From Halomonas urumqiensis (GTDB lineage: Bacteria; Pseudomonadota; Gammaproteobacteria; Pseudomonadales; Halomonadaceae): DNA of 64,000 bases. The notes under the pieces are model-generated. The model searched no databases and was not told the origin of the DNA. It was given only the letters and a program-made list of their open reading frames with translations. Shown piece after piece: positions 28,684 to 38,989 of this stretch. The position numbers were made by a program, and so were the translations under genes. Location: assembly GCF_003028575.1 (NCBI RefSeq), contig NZ_PYUD01000004.1, positions 1 through 64,000 on the forward strand. Direction: 5' to 3'. How positions within the stretch are numbered: position 1 is the first letter of the stretch; each line of letters starts with the position of its first letter.

Positions 28684-29406
28684 ATGCAGCCACAACCTGC
28701 CTACCTGCTTCACAAGCGCCCCTACCGCGAGACCAGTGCGCTGGTCGAGCTTGTGACGCTCGAGCATGGCCGGGTGAGGGCCGTGGCACAGGGCGTGCAG
28801 CGTCCGGGGAGCCGGTCGCGGGGGCGTTTGCAGCCGTTTGCACCGCTGCATCTGACCTGGATTGGCGACACCGAACTCAAGCGCCTTCGCTTGATGGAGA
28901 GTCGCGGCGGGGCGGCGTTGCTGGTCGGCGAGGGATTGCTGTGCGGTCTCTACGCCAATGAGCTGTTGACCCGTACCCTGCCGGTGGAATTCCCGGTGCC
29001 TGACGTGTTCGCCTTTTACGCGGCACTGCTTGATGCCTTGCCGCGCCCGGAGGGGCGTGCCGTCGCGTTGCGTCGGCTCGAAGCCGCACTGCTCGAGGCA
29101 TTGGATGCACTACCACGCTTCACCGCTCCCGATGGCAGCGATCTCGATCCCCAGCGGCGGTATGTGCTGGATACCGCGACAAGGGCCTTCGTTCCCGGCG
29201 AGCCGGGCCTGGACGGCCGCACGCTACGCCTGCTGGCGACCAACGGTTGGGGCGATCCTGGCCTCGCCGGGCCTGCCAAGGTGATAGCGAGGGCGGCACT
29301 TGCGCCGTTGCTTGGTGCTCGCCCGCTGCGCTCCCGCGAGCTGATGCGCGAGCTTGCCATGCGCCGACGATCCCGTCTGGCAGAGCCGCCCGAGGTGCGA
29401 GCCTGA
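28684..29406 (+). CDS. recO: DNA repair protein RecO
   Basis: A 240-residue recombination mediator (E. coli RecO 242) that with RecR loads RecA on SSB-coated DNA. An N-terminal OB fold starts QPAYLLHKRPYRETSALVELVTLEHGRV, as in enteric RecO, and a helical C-terminal domain includes LLCGLYANELLTRTLP. The Cys4 zinc site of Gram-positive RecO is absent, as in other gammaproteobacteria. ATG 28684 aligns with the family start; an ATG at 28627 would add 19 residues crossing a hairpin. Confidence 0.93.
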   Translation: MQPQPAYLLHKRPYRETSALVELVTLEHGRVRAVAQGVQRPGSRSRGRLQPFAPLHLTWIGDTELKRLRLMESRGGAALLVGEGLLCGLYANELLTRTLPVEFPVPDVFAFYAALLDALPRPEGRAVALRRLEAALLEALDALPRFTAPDGSDLDPQRRYVLDTATRAFVPGEPGLDGRTLRLLATNGWGDPGLAGPAKVIARAALAPLLGARPLRSRELMRELAMRRRSRLAEPPEVRA

Positions 29407-29433
29407 TGAATCGGGCTCGATGACCGTTTAGAG

Positions 29434-29457
29434 GTAACGGCGGGCTTCCCGCCTTAC
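29434..29457 (+). other. Hairpin before pdxJ
   Basis: GTAA-C-GGCGGG (29434-29444) pairs with CCCGCCTTAC (29448-29457) over ten pairs with a bulged C and a CTT loop. It ends just before the AAAGGAG ribosome binding site of pdxJ and could affect its translation or mark a recO mRNA end. Confidence 0.5.
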
Positions 29458-29470
29458 AAAGGAGATATCC

Positions 29471-30247
29471 ATGCATCCCCCGCGTATCCTGCTTGGCGTC
29501 AACATCGACCATATCGCCACCCTGCGCCAGGCCAGAGGCACCCGTTACCCCGACCCCGTGCAGGCCGCGCTGCTGGCCGAGGAGGCGGGTGCCGACGGCA
29601 TCACCGTTCACTTGCGAGAAGATCGCCGGCATATCCAGGAACGTGATGTGCGCCTGCTTGCCGAGGTGATCAACACCCGCATGAACCTCGAAATGGCGGT
29701 GACCGAGGAGATGATCGCGCTGGCCGAGGCGCTGCGCCCGGCGAACGTGTGCCTGGTGCCGGAAAAACGTGAAGAATTGACCACCGAGGGTGGCCTCGAT
29801 GTCGTCGGGGGCTTCGAGGGCCTTCAGGCGGCCTGCGCGCGGCTCGCCAGGGCAGGCTGCGAGGTCTCGCTGTTCATCGACCCGGAACCCGCCCAGATCG
29901 AGACCGCCGCGCGCATCGGTGTCCCGGTCATCGAACTGCATACCGGCGCCTATGCCGAGGCGGCGGGCCTGGCTGCCGGCCGCGAACACGCAAGACTCTC
30001 GGCCGCCACCGAAATGGCGCTCGAGCTGGGACTTACCGTGAATGCCGGGCATGGCCTCAATTATCACAACGTGGAAGCCATCGCGGCAATTCCCGGCCTG
30101 CATGAGCTGAATATCGGCCACGCGATCATCGCGCGTTCGCTGTTCGTTGGGCTCAAGGAGGCGGTGGCGGAGATGAAGCGCCTGGCCATTGCCGGCCAGG
30201 AGGCCGGTTTCGTGGCGTCGCTCGAGTCACATGAGCATGACCACTGA
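29471..30247 (+). CDS. pdxJ: Pyridoxine 5'-phosphate synthase
   Basis: A 258-residue TIM-barrel enzyme that condenses 1-deoxyxylulose-5-phosphate and 3-amino-2-oxopropyl phosphate to pyridoxine phosphate. Landmarks are [17 protein letters not shown], the [12 protein letters not shown] loop, [40 protein letters not shown], the [12 protein letters not shown] loop and [13 protein letters not shown] strong AAAGGAG site precedes the ATG. The operon order recO-pdxJ-acpS matches E. coli. Confidence 0.97.
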   Translation: MHPPRILLGVNIDHIATLRQARGTRYPDPVQAALLAEEAGADGITVHLREDRRHIQERDVRLLAEVINTRMNLEMAVTEEMIALAEALRPANVCLVPEKREELTTEGGLDVVGGFEGLQAACARLARAGCEVSLFIDPEPAQIETAARIGVPVIELHTGAYAEAAGLAAGREHARLSAATEMALELGLTVNAGHGLNYHNVEAIAAIPGLHELNIGHAIIARSLFVGLKEAVAEMKRLAIAGQEAGFVASLESHEHDH

Positions 30248-30264
30248 CGCATGGTGACTCGACC

Positions 30265-30642
30265 ATGATCATCGGTATCGGTACCGACCTTGCCAGGGTC
30301 GAACGCTTCGCGCGCGCCAGCAAGCGTCATGGGCCGCGTTTCGCCGAACGCCTGCTGGGTGAGTCGGAGTTGGGACAGTTCCATGGCCACCCCTTGCCAG
30401 CCGCCTTCCTGGCAAAGCGGTTCGCCGCCAAGGAGGCCTTCGTCAAGGCCTTGGGAACCGGGCTGAGGCTAGGCATGCGCTGGACCGAGATCCAGGTCGC
30501 CAGCGATGCGCTTGGCCGGCCGACGCTGTTGCTTTCCGGCAAGGCCCACGAACTGGCGATGACCGCCGGCGTGCGTTCTGTTCACTTGTCGCTCAGTGAT
30601 GAGTCCGATCTGGCGTTGGCCTTCGTGGTACTTGAAGGGTAG
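30265..30642 (+). CDS. acpS: Holo-[acyl-carrier-protein] synthase
   Basis: A 125-residue phosphopantetheinyl transferase that activates acyl carrier protein. The magnesium-binding motif [14 protein letters not shown] is at the N-terminus and the [14 protein letters not shown] motif near residue 53. Its last 61 bases overlap the 3' end of barA on the opposite strand, so the two genes are tail-to-tail overlapping. Confidence 0.95.
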   Translation: MIIGIGTDLARVERFARASKRHGPRFAERLLGESELGQFHGHPLPAAFLAKRFAAKEAFVKALGTGLRLGMRWTEIQVASDALGRPTLLLSGKAHELAMTAGVRSVHLSLSDESDLALAFVVLEG

Positions 30643-33347
30643 CGTGTGGATTCCCGTCCGCCTGGTGGGTGGGTGCCCGACAAGCGTGCGTCCTTTGCTA
30701 CCCATTCACGCACGCCCTCCATGGCCGCGTAGAGGTCGTCCAGCAGTGGCAACACCGCCTCGCGACCGCGGGTGCGCAGGCGAGTTTCCAGCGTTTCACT
30801 GAGCAGCCCCAGGCGTGGCACACCACAGTATCGACAGGCGCCATTCAGTGAATGAATGGCATCGAGCAGTGCCTCGTCATCCTCACGTTCGATCGCCGTA
30901 CGCACCGCTTGCTCGCTCTCGGGCAGGGTGATTGCCAATTGCGACAGCAGCTCCCTCGCCAGGGCCTCGCGGCCTCCGGTCAGGGTAGTGCCCAGCACCA
31001 GGTCGACCAGTGGCAGTTCGTCATCATCGGCAATGGCATTGGTGACATCTTGCCGCGCTGCTGGCAACTCGGCTATCTCGAGGTGACGCGTCAACAGGGC
31101 ATTGAGTTCATCGCCGTCGAGGGGCTTGACCAGTACCTCGTCCAGGCCGCTGGCCAGCAGCCGACGGCGCTCCTCCTCGAGGACGTGTGCGGTCACGGCG
31201 ATGATCGGCAGGCATGACCAGCTGTCATTGAGCCTGCGCAGCGCGCGTGTGGTTTCCACGCCATCCATGCCGTGCATGCGGATATCCATCAGCACCAGGT
31301 CGTAGCGGCGGGCCCGGGCCAGGTTCAGCGCCTCTTCGCCGCTTCCGGCCAGTTCCACCTCGATGCCGGGGCGCTGGATAAGCTCACGCAGCAGCAAGCG
31401 GTTTGATTCGCTGTCATCCACGGCGAGCAGGCGTAGCGGTGGGGGCTCTTCCTGGCTTATGGCCTCAGGCTTCGCGGCGGGCAACAGGGCGCCCAGGTGA
31501 CGCTTGACCGCTTTCACCAGGGTGGCGCGTGCCAGCGGCTTGCTGATGATGTCGCCACCATGGGGCAGCGACAGGGTCGGCAGTTCCAGAGGATTGGCAC
31601 TGGCCAGCAGCAACGCCGGGCATTCCAGGGTGTCCAGGCGATGTTGCCAGGCAAGCGTTGCCGCGTCATCGAGAGGCAAGTCGTCGAGGCATGCCACCAG
31701 CATTGCCGGCTGCTCCCCTGCGTCAAGCGGTGTCGCGACGGGGTTGGCTCCCCACCGCTTGAAGAGGTAAAACAGGGCGCGACGAGTCGGCAGGTGTCGC
31801 TCCTCGATCAGGATCGTCTGGCCTGTCAGATGCAGTTCCAAGGGGCGCTGGCTGTGTTCCTCGGCCTCGAGTGGCAGGGTAAAGGCAAAGGTTGATCCCT
31901 TGCCCTCTGCGCTCTCGACCCCGATCTTGCCGCCCATCTGCTCGACAAGCTGACGGCTGATGGTCAGCCCGAGGCCGGTGCCGCCGAATTCCCGGGAGTG
32001 GCTTGGGTTAGCCTGCTGGAATGCCGTGAACAGCCGGCGACGGTGCTCTGGCGCAAGACCGATCCCGGTATCGCTAACGCTCAAGATCAACGTGACGCAG
32101 CCAGGTTCGCTGCTTTCCACCATGACCCGCACGATGACCTCACCTCGTTCGGTAAACTTGATGGCGTTGTTCACCAGGTTGGTCAGTACCTGGCGAATGC
32201 GTAGCGGGTCGCCGGTCAGCGGATAAGGCACGTCATCGTAGACAAGTCCCAGCAAGTGGAGGTCCTTCTGCTGGGCCTGGGGCGCCTGCAGGCCCAGCAC
32301 CTCGTCGACCAAGGCGACCATGTCCACCGGCAGTCGCTCGAGTTCCAGGCGTCCCGCCTCGAGCTTGGAGAAATCCAGTACGTCGTTGACCAGCATCAAC
32401 AGGTTCTGGCACGCCCGGTTGACGTGTTCGAGCCATTCGCGCTGGCGTGGTTCGAGTCGAGAGCGTCCCAGCAACCTGCAGAAACCGATGATGCCATTGA
32501 GAGGGGTGCGTATCTCATGGCTCATGTTGGCCAGGAATTCGGACTTGATGCGGTTGGCCTCGAGTGCACTGCGGTGGGCCAGGTCGAGCTCGATGTTCTG
32601 GACCTCGATGGTTTCCATGGACTCCTGCAGCTCGGCGGTGGTCTGTTCCACCTGCCGCTGCATGTCATCGCGGGCATGCGCGAGCTGGTTGGCCAGGGTG
32701 TTGACCCGTTCGGCGAGTTGGCCAAGCTCGGGTGGGGAGGGGGGCAGCGGTTCGGTGAACTCGCCACGGATCAGCCTGCCCAGTGTCGCATCGGTGGCGG
32801 CCAGGGGAGTGCCGAGCCGCCGTGCCGTGCTGGTCGCCAACAGGGCAAGGCCGATGGCGGCAAGGCTTAGTAACACCACGGCAAGCGCCAGGTGGCGATA
32901 GTGGGACAGCAGCAACGAATGCGAGTCGATATCCAGTACCAGCCAGCGCGATGGGGAGGAGGACAGCGGCGTCTGCAGCACCCAGTGGCCACCGTCGTCA
33001 TGGTGGGTGAGGGTGTCCGTTCGGGACTCTGGCTTGCTGCGCAGGCGCCCGAGTTCCAGGATGACCTCGCCCTGCTCGTCGACGATCCCCAGTGCGCGGA
33101 CCTCCTCGAGGTCGAGCAGTCGGCTGGTCAGCGCATCGACCCGTTGTGGTTCGTTAGCCTCCAGGCGCTCGGCAAGACTCGGCGCAAACAGCGTGACCAC
33201 ACTTTCCAGGTGATCCTTGAACCCCGCCTCCAGGCGATGCTTCTGTACCCCCAGTGCGAGCGTCGCCGCCAGCACCAGCAGCAGCATCGGCAGCACCAGG
33301 ATGGATAGTATCAAGCGAGTCTTGAGGGGCATTGGCACGCTCATCAT
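30582..33347 (-). CDS. barA: Hybrid sensor histidine kinase BarA/GacS
   Basis: A 921-residue tripartite kinase (E. coli BarA 918). Two membrane helices lie near residues 12-30 and 165-190, flanking a periplasmic sensor region, then HAMP (about 190-245). HisKA carries [13 protein letters not shown], and HATPase has [14 protein letters not shown] and GTGLGL. Next are a poorly conserved receiver-like segment (about 530-640), a good receiver ([29 protein letters not shown]), and a C-terminal Hpt with [16 protein letters not shown]. It would phosphorylate UvrY/GacA, which activates Csr/Rsm small RNAs. The start among ATG 33347, 33344 and 33332 is uncertain. The C-terminal tail overlaps acpS. Confidence 0.92.
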   Translation of the reverse strand: MMSVPMPLKTRLILSILVLPMLLLVLAATLALGVQKHRLEAGFKDHLESVVTLFAPSLAERLEANEPQRVDALTSRLLDLEEVRALGIVDEQGEVILELGRLRSKPESRTDTLTHHDDGGHWVLQTPLSSSPSRWLVLDIDSHSLLLSHYRHLALAVVLLSLAAIGLALLATSTARRLGTPLAATDATLGRLIRGEFTEPLPPSPPELGQLAERVNTLANQLAHARDDMQRQVEQTTAELQESMETIEVQNIELDLAHRSALEANRIKSEFLANMSHEIRTPLNGIIGFCRLLGRSRLEPRQREWLEHVNRACQNLLMLVNDVLDFSKLEAGRLELERLPVDMVALVDEVLGLQAPQAQQKDLHLLGLVYDDVPYPLTGDPLRIRQVLTNLVNNAIKFTERGEVIVRVMVESSEPGCVTLILSVSDTGIGLAPEHRRRLFTAFQQANPSHSREFGGTGLGLTISRQLVEQMGGKIGVESAEGKGSTFAFTLPLEAEEHSQRPLELHLTGQTILIEERHLPTRRALFYLFKRWGANPVATPLDAGEQPAMLVACLDDLPLDDAATLAWQHRLDTLECPALLLASANPLELPTLSLPHGGDIISKPLARATLVKAVKRHLGALLPAAKPEAISQEEPPPLRLLAVDDSESNRLLLRELIQRPGIEVELAGSGEEALNLARARRYDLVLMDIRMHGMDGVETTRALRRLNDSWSCLPIIAVTAHVLEEERRRLLASGLDEVLVKPLDGDELNALLTRHLEIAELPAARQDVTNAIADDDELPLVDLVLGTTLTGGREALARELLSQLAITLPESEQAVRTAIEREDDEALLDAIHSLNGACRYCGVPRLGLLSETLETRLRTRGREAVLPLLDDLYAAMEGVREWVAKDARLSGTHPPGGRESTRYPSSTTKANARSDSSLSDK

Positions 33348-33411
33348 GGTCGAGTTGGGCTCAGTATGACACAGCGGGCGAGGATGCCTGTCCACCCCGG
33401 TTCGGCACAGA

Positions 33412-33417
33412 TATAAT
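33412..33417 (+). promoter_or_regulatory. -10 element of cysM
   Basis: A perfect TATAAT lies 32 bases before the cysM ATG, in the 101-base gap shared with divergent barA. The best -35 at 17 bases (TGTCCA) is weak. Confidence 0.5.
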
Positions 33418-33448
33418 GATGAAAAGACGTTTCCACAAGGAAGGTTGC

Positions 33449-34345
33449 ATGCATTTTCCCACCATCGAGGAGATCGTCGGCCAGACGCCGTTGGTGCGCC
33501 TGAAGCGTATTGGTGCCGGCCGTAACAATGTCCTGCTCGCCAAGCTGGAGGGTCATAATCCGGCTGGTTCGGTGAAGGACCGCCCGGCGCTGTCGATGCT
33601 GCGGCAGGCCGAGGCGCGTGGCGAGATTTCGCCCGGCGACACGCTGGTGGAAGCCACCTCTGGCAACACCGGGATCGCACTGGCCATGGCGGCTGCCGTC
33701 ATGGGCTATCGGTTGGTTCTGATCATGCCCGAGAACGCCTCCGATGAGCGCAAGCAAGCCATGGCGGCTTATGGTGCCAGGCTTGTCACCGTGAGCAAGG
33801 AAGGCGGCATGGAAGAGGCGCGTGACCTGGCCGGGTCGATGATCTCGCGCGGTGAGGGCAAGCCGCTCGATCAGTTCGCCAATCCCGACAACCCGCTGTC
33901 CCATTACCTTGGAACGGGTCCCGAGGTCTGGGAGCAGACAGCTGGGCAGGTGACGCACTTCATCAGCTCCATGGGCACCACCGGCACCATCATGGGCGTC
34001 TCGAAGGCACTCAAGGAGCGTAATTCCAACGTCGAGATCATCGGGCTGCAGCCAGAAGACGGCGCCAGCATCGCCGGTATTCGTCGCTGGCCCCATGAGT
34101 ATCTGCCGAAAATTTTCGATCCCTCACGGGTCGACCGTGTGCTGGATATCGGCCAACACGAAGCCGAGGAGCACATGCGTCGCCTGGCACGTGAAGAAGG
34201 CATCCTGGCCGGTGTGTCATCCGGTGGCGCCCTGGCCGGGGCCTTGCGGGTCGCTGCCGAGGTGGAGAACGCAGTGATCGTGTTCATCGTCTGTGATCGA
34301 GGCGACCGCTACCTGTCCACCGGCCTGTTCGCCCCGGAGCTCTGA
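33449..34345 (+). CDS. cysM: Cysteine synthase B
   Basis: A 298-residue PLP enzyme making cysteine (or S-sulfocysteine with thiosulfate) from O-acetylserine. The PLP lysine is Lys43 in [13 protein letters not shown]. The substrate loop is [13 protein letters not shown], the phosphate loop is [11 protein letters not shown], and the PLP-ring serine region is [11 protein letters not shown]. The sequence clusters with CysM rather than CysK ([31 protein letters not shown]). ATG 33449 has AAGGAAGG upstream; longer frames are unsupported. It lies next to rlmD as in Pseudomonas. Confidence 0.95.
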   Translation: MHFPTIEEIVGQTPLVRLKRIGAGRNNVLLAKLEGHNPAGSVKDRPALSMLRQAEARGEISPGDTLVEATSGNTGIALAMAAAVMGYRLVLIMPENASDERKQAMAAYGARLVTVSKEGGMEEARDLAGSMISRGEGKPLDQFANPDNPLSHYLGTGPEVWEQTAGQVTHFISSMGTTGTIMGVSKALKERNSNVEIIGLQPEDGASIAGIRRWPHEYLPKIFDPSRVDRVLDIGQHEAEEHMRRLAREEGILAGVSSGGALAGALRVAAEVENAVIVFIVCDRGDRYLSTGLFAPEL

Positions 34346-34352
34346 GGTGGCG

Positions 34353-35783
34353 ATGCTCGGCAAACGACGTCCGCCTCGTGAACGCACGGGTGTTTCCGGC
34401 CTTCAGGGGCGTCAGATGCCTCACGGCTCGACACCTGCCGACGGGCGCACCGGGGATGGCACGCTGACCATCGAGCGCCTGGCCCATGATGGCCGTGGTG
34501 TGACCCACAGCGCTGATGGCAAGGCGCTGTTCGTGTCCGGCGCGCTACCCGATGAGCGGGTCGAGGTGGCGATTCACCGCACTCGCAAGCGTTTTGACGA
34601 GGGCCATGTACGAACGCTTATCGAAACCTCGCCCGAGCGCGTGGAACCGCCGTGCCGGCATTTCACGCGTTGCGGGGGATGTGATCTTCAGCACCTGGCG
34701 GTGGCTGCTCAGCGCGACCATAAGCGCCAGGTACTTGTCGAACTGCTGGCGCGCCAGGGTGTCGAGGCTCCGGGGCATCCCGAGTTGCTGGCCGGACGCA
34801 GCGACGGCTATCGCCGTCGTGCCCGGCTTGGTGTCAAGGTGAATGCCGAGGGCGGCGTGCACCTTGGCTTTCGTGCCCGGGAAAGCCATCGCCTGGTCGA
34901 TATCCAAGACTGCACCATTCTGGTGCCTGAGCTGAATGCCTTGCTCCCCACCTTGCATGCGCTTGTTGCCGAACTCGAGGCGCCACGTCAGGTTGGGCAC
35001 CTGGAACTTGTATCAAGCGATCAAGGGCTGGTTGTGGTGCTACGCCAACTGCGTGAGCACACTGCCGACCGCCAGCGCTGGCTGGCCTTCGCCGAGGCCC
35101 AAGGGGTGCACCTGGCACGCTTGCTGGGCCGTGATGCACCGGCACTCGAGTGGCTGACGCCCGAACCCGCGTTGAGCTGCCGGCTACCCACGCAACAGGG
35201 TGAGTTGGCAATGGGCTTTGCGCCTGGAGACTTCTTGCAAGCCAATGCCGAGATCAATGCACGCATGGTCGAGACCGCCCTCGACTGGCTTGGAGATATC
35301 GATGGCATCGCATTGCTGGACCTGTTTGCCGGGGTGGGGAACTTCAGCCTGCCGCTGGCCTCTAGCGGCGCCGATGTAATGGCGGTGGAAGGGAGTCCGG
35401 CGATGGTCGAGCGCTTGGCCAGCAACGCGCATGTCGCGGGCTTGCCGATTGCTGCCCGCCAGGCGGATCTTGGCGACTCGGAGGCGGTGGCCGAGCTGCT
35501 GGCAAGCCATTCACCCGCCGTGATGTTGCTTGACCCGCCCCGCGAGGGTGCGGAGGCGGTGGTGCGGGCATTGCACGAGGCGCCGGTGCCTCGCGTGCTG
35601 TATGTGTCCTGCGACCCGGCCACGTTGGCCCGTGATGCGGCACGCCTCGTGCATGGGGGATACCGGCTGACGCGGATCGCGGTGGCCGACATGTTCGTGC
35701 ATACGTCACACCTGGAATCGTTGCTGCTGTTCGAGACCCCGCAAGCGGGACGGCAGACCGAAGGAGCCCCACTCGATGGTTAA
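34353..35783 (+). CDS. rlmD: 23S rRNA (uracil-1939-C5)-methyltransferase RlmD
   Basis: A 476-residue rRNA methyltransferase. An N-terminal TRAM domain (about 35-95) is followed by iron-sulfur cysteines Cys101, Cys107 and Cys110 (CRHFTRCGGCDLQH) and a fourth near DIQDC. The SAM-binding domain has DLFAGVGNFSLPLA, then MLLDPPREGAE, and the catalytic Cys lies in YVSCDPATLARD. It methylates U1939 of 23S rRNA. GAGGTGG precedes ATG 34353. The last eight bases overlap relA, so the pair is translationally coupled. Confidence 0.95.
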   Translation: MLGKRRPPRERTGVSGLQGRQMPHGSTPADGRTGDGTLTIERLAHDGRGVTHSADGKALFVSGALPDERVEVAIHRTRKRFDEGHVRTLIETSPERVEPPCRHFTRCGGCDLQHLAVAAQRDHKRQVLVELLARQGVEAPGHPELLAGRSDGYRRRARLGVKVNAEGGVHLGFRARESHRLVDIQDCTILVPELNALLPTLHALVAELEAPRQVGHLELVSSDQGLVVVLRQLREHTADRQRWLAFAEAQGVHLARLLGRDAPALEWLTPEPALSCRLPTQQGELAMGFAPGDFLQANAEINARMVETALDWLGDIDGIALLDLFAGVGNFSLPLASSGADVMAVEGSPAMVERLASNAHVAGLPIAARQADLGDSEAVAELLASHSPAVMLLDPPREGAEAVVRALHEAPVPRVLYVSCDPATLARDAARLVHGGYRLTRIAVADMFVHTSHLESLLLFETPQAGRQTEGAPLDG

Positions 35784-38064
35784 AGTCCGTGAAGATCAGC
35801 CCATCACACCGGCGGGCCAGGTCGATATCGACTTGTGGATCGCACGCCTTCAGGACGACGTCAAACTGCGCGATCCGGTGGATCTGCGCGACGCTTGTGT
35901 GTTGGCCGAGCGGCTGGAGCGTGAGTCGGACCGCCCCCACCGTACCTGGCTCAAGGATGGGTCGAGTTTTCGCCTGGGCCTTGAGATGGCGGATATTCTC
36001 GGTGAGCTGCGCCTCGATCAGGTGGCCCTGGAGGCCGCGGTTCTCTACCGTGCGGTTCGCGAGGGGCTGATCAGCCTCGAGGCGATCGGCAAGCGCTTTG
36101 GCCGCGAGGTCGCCGGGTTGATTGATGGCGTGTTGCAGATGGCAGCGATCAGCGCCTCGCAACTGCCGAGTCACGGCATGAACCAGCATGATCAGCAGGA
36201 CAACCTGCGCAAGATGCTGGTCACCATGATCGATGATGTGCGGGTGGCATTGATCAAGATCGCCGAGCGCACCTGCGCGCTGCGCCAGGTCAAGGATGCG
36301 CCCCGTGAAAAACGCCTGCGGGTGGCGCGCGAGGTCTTCGATATCTATGCGCCACTGGCACACCGTCTGGGCATCGGCCACTTGAAGTGGGAGCTGGAGG
36401 ATCTCTCCTTCCGCTACCTGCATGAGGACGAGTACAAGACGATTGCCAGGCAACTGGCCGAGAAGCGAGTCGACCGCGACCGCTATATCGCCGAGGTGGT
36501 CGACACCCTGAAGGGCCTGCTGGAGGCACAGGGTATCAAACGCTACGATGTCGATGGTCGTGCCAAGCACATCTATTCGATCTGGCGCAAGATGAAGCGC
36601 AAGCGGATCGATTTCTCCCAGGTCTATGATGTCCGGGCGGTGCGCATCCTGGTGCCGGAAGTGGCCGATTGCTATACGGCGCTTGGCATCGTCCATTCGC
36701 GCTGGCACCACGTACCGAATGAGTTCGACGACTACATCGCCAATCCCAAGAAAAATGGCTATCAGTCGCTGCACACCGCCGTGCTCGGCCCCGAGAACAA
36801 GGTGCTGGAGATTCAGATCCGCACCTTCGCCATGCACGAGGAGGCCGAACTCGGGGTTTGCGCCCACTGGCGCTACAAGGGCCATGATACCAAGGCCAAG
36901 AGTTCCAGTTACGAGGAGAAGATCGCCTGGCTACGTCAGGTACTCGAATGGCAGGAGGATGTCGGCGACTTCGGTGACCTTCGCGAGGGGCTGTCGAGCG
37001 ACGTGGCACCTGACCGCATCTATGTGTTCACCCCCGACGGCCATGTCATCGACTTGCCGCGAGTCGCCACCCCGATCGACTTCGCCTACCGGGTGCATAC
37101 CGAGGTGGGCCACCGCTGCCGGGGGGCCAAGGTCAATGGCCGGATCGTGCCGCTGACCTACAAGCTCAAGACCGGTCAGCAGGTCGAGATACTGACCGCG
37201 AGCAAGGGCGGGCCAAGCCGCGACTGGCTCAACCCGAGCCTGGGTTTCGTGCGTACCTCGCGTGCCAGGGCCAAGATCCAGGCGTGGTTCAAGCACCAGG
37301 CACGTGATCAGAATCTCGACGAGGGCCGTGCGCTGTTCGAGCGCGAGATGAAGCGCCTGGATGTCGAGGGGATGGATATCGAGACCCTGGCCCACAAGGT
37401 CAACTATCCCCATGCCGAGGACATGTACGCGGCGATCGGCGCCGGTGACCTGCGTATCGGCCAGGTGTTGCACCAGGCCCAGCAGCTGTTTGGCGAGAGT
37501 GACGACCAGGACCAGCTCGACCGGTTGCTGGCCAAACCGCGTCGCTCGCCGGGCAAGGGCGCTGCCACGGATATCACCGTGCTGGGGGTGGGTAACCTGA
37601 AGACCAGCATGGCCAACTGCTGCCATCCGGTGCCGGGGGAGTCGATCGTCGGCTTCATCACCCAGGGACGTGGGGTCACCGTGCATCGCCAGGATTGCCC
37701 TAACATTCTGCAATTGCGGGTCGAGGAGCCCCAACGGATCATCGAGGTCGAGTGGGGAGAGCGCGCGCGCACCCAGTATCCGGTGGATATCGAGGTCCAG
37801 GCCTGGGATCGCTCGGGGCTGCTGCGTGACGTCACCGGCGTGCTCAGCAACGAAAAGGTCAATGTGCTGGCGGTCAATACCTTGACCGATACCGATGACG
37901 GGATCGCACGCATGGGTATCACCGTCGAGGTTGATGGTCTGGAATCCCTGGGGAGGCTATTTTCGCGCATTCAACAGCTCTCCAATGTCATCGAGGTTCG
38001 TCGCTTGCGTAGTGGTGGTAATAGTGGTGGCAAGCCAGGCCGGCGCAAGGGGAAGAGCGCATGA
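35776..38064 (+). CDS. relA: GTP pyrophosphokinase RelA
   Basis: A 762-residue (p)ppGpp synthetase. The N-terminal HD region (about 60-170) lacks the HD hydrolase residues, as in RelA and unlike SpoT. The synthetase domain (about 230-370) contains RAKHIYSIWRKMKRK, VYDVRAVRILV, the EFDDYIANPKKNGYQSLHTAV loop and EIQIRTFAMHEEAE. TGS (about 410-475, RIYVFTPDGHVIDLP), a helical/zinc-finger region (with ANCCHPVPGE) and a C-terminal ACT domain (RSGLLRDVTGVLSNEKVNVLAV) follow. It senses uncharged tRNA on the ribosome. Its end overlaps mazG (ATGA). Confidence 0.96.
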   Translation: MVKVREDQPITPAGQVDIDLWIARLQDDVKLRDPVDLRDACVLAERLERESDRPHRTWLKDGSSFRLGLEMADILGELRLDQVALEAAVLYRAVREGLISLEAIGKRFGREVAGLIDGVLQMAAISASQLPSHGMNQHDQQDNLRKMLVTMIDDVRVALIKIAERTCALRQVKDAPREKRLRVAREVFDIYAPLAHRLGIGHLKWELEDLSFRYLHEDEYKTIARQLAEKRVDRDRYIAEVVDTLKGLLEAQGIKRYDVDGRAKHIYSIWRKMKRKRIDFSQVYDVRAVRILVPEVADCYTALGIVHSRWHHVPNEFDDYIANPKKNGYQSLHTAVLGPENKVLEIQIRTFAMHEEAELGVCAHWRYKGHDTKAKSSSYEEKIAWLRQVLEWQEDVGDFGDLREGLSSDVAPDRIYVFTPDGHVIDLPRVATPIDFAYRVHTEVGHRCRGAKVNGRIVPLTYKLKTGQQVEILTASKGGPSRDWLNPSLGFVRTSRARAKIQAWFKHQARDQNLDEGRALFEREMKRLDVEGMDIETLAHKVNYPHAEDMYAAIGAGDLRIGQVLHQAQQLFGESDDQDQLDRLLAKPRRSPGKGAATDITVLGVGNLKTSMANCCHPVPGESIVGFITQGRGVTVHRQDCPNILQLRVEEPQRIIEVEWGERARTQYPVDIEVQAWDRSGLLRDVTGVLSNEKVNVLAVNTLTDTDDGIARMGITVEVDGLESLGRLFSRIQQLSNVIEVRRLRSGGNSGGKPGRRKGKSA

Positions 38065-38984
38065 ACCACCGCCATGATCTTGATGACCTGTTGACGCTGA
38101 TGGCGGTACTGCGCGATGCCGATCAGGGCTGTCCTTGGGATATCGAACAGCACTGGGATTCCATTGTGCCGCACACCCTGGAGGAGGCCTACGAGGTCGC
38201 AGATGCCATTGAGCGGCGCGCCTACGACGAACTGCCGGGCGAGCTTGGCGACCTGTTGTTCCAGGTCGTCTACTATGCCCAGTTCGCGGCCGAGGAGTCG
38301 CGCTTCGATTTCCATGATGTGGTGCACACGCTCACCACCAAGATGTTGCGTCGCCACCCTCATGTGTTCCCCGAGGGCACGCTGGATTCAAGGCGCCCGC
38401 CGGGCGTCAGTGCAGAGCAGGTTCAGGCGCGCCAGGTCAACAGTCGCTGGGAAACGCTCAAGGCCGAGGAGCGAGAAGCGCGTAGCCGTGAGGGTGGGGT
38501 ATCGGTGCTCGATGATGTGCCTCGCACGCTGCCGGCGTTGTCGCGTGCCGCCAAGCTCTCCAAAAGAGCCGCGCGCACGGGTTTCGACTGGCCCGACTCA
38601 CAGGGTGTGATCGCCAAGATCCGCGAGGAGCTTGAAGAGGTGGAGCAGGCGCTGGCCGAGGGCGACCAGGCCCACGCCGTCGAGGAAGTCGGCGACCTGC
38701 TGTTCGCGGTGACCAATCTGGCGCGCACCCTGAAGGCCGACCCGGAACATTGCCTGCGCAAGACCAACGCCAAGTTCGAGCGGCGTTTTCGGCATGTTGA
38801 GTCCGCGCTCGACGCCGAGGGCGTGGCGCTGGTTGATGCGGGCCTTGCGGCGATGGAGCGTCATTGGCAGGCCGCCAAGGCCCATGAAACCGATGCGGTC
38901 GCCGCAGGACAACGCGTCAGCAATGACTATCACGAATCGTCACTTTCCTCCTCTGTCGATGGCAGAGGACAAGCGGGAGACTAG
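38061..38984 (+). CDS. mazG: Nucleoside triphosphate pyrophosphohydrolase MazG
   Basis: A 307-residue protein with two MazG domains. The N-terminal one has LRDADQGCPWDIEQ and TLEEAYEVADAIE...LPGELGDLLFQVVYYA. The C-terminal one has GFDWPDSQGVIAKIREELEEVEQAL and EEVGDLLFAVTNLARTL, whose EExxE and ExxD residues bind magnesium. It hydrolyses NTPs and is linked to ppGpp turnover, fitting its place after relA. It has a longer tail (about 40 residues) than E. coli MazG (263). Ends five bases before ppc. Confidence 0.94.
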   Translation: MNHRHDLDDLLTLMAVLRDADQGCPWDIEQHWDSIVPHTLEEAYEVADAIERRAYDELPGELGDLLFQVVYYAQFAAEESRFDFHDVVHTLTTKMLRRHPHVFPEGTLDSRRPPGVSAEQVQARQVNSRWETLKAEEREARSREGGVSVLDDVPRTLPALSRAAKLSKRAARTGFDWPDSQGVIAKIREELEEVEQALAEGDQAHAVEEVGDLLFAVTNLARTLKADPEHCLRKTNAKFERRFRHVESALDAEGVALVDAGLAAMERHWQAAKAHETDAVAAGQRVSNDYHESSLSSSVDGRGQAGD

Positions 38985-38989
38985 CGGCC

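Noticed and set aside
35362..36885. A 507-codon open frame antisense to rlmD and relA
   Set aside because: It crosses two well-supported genes and has shadow-type composition.
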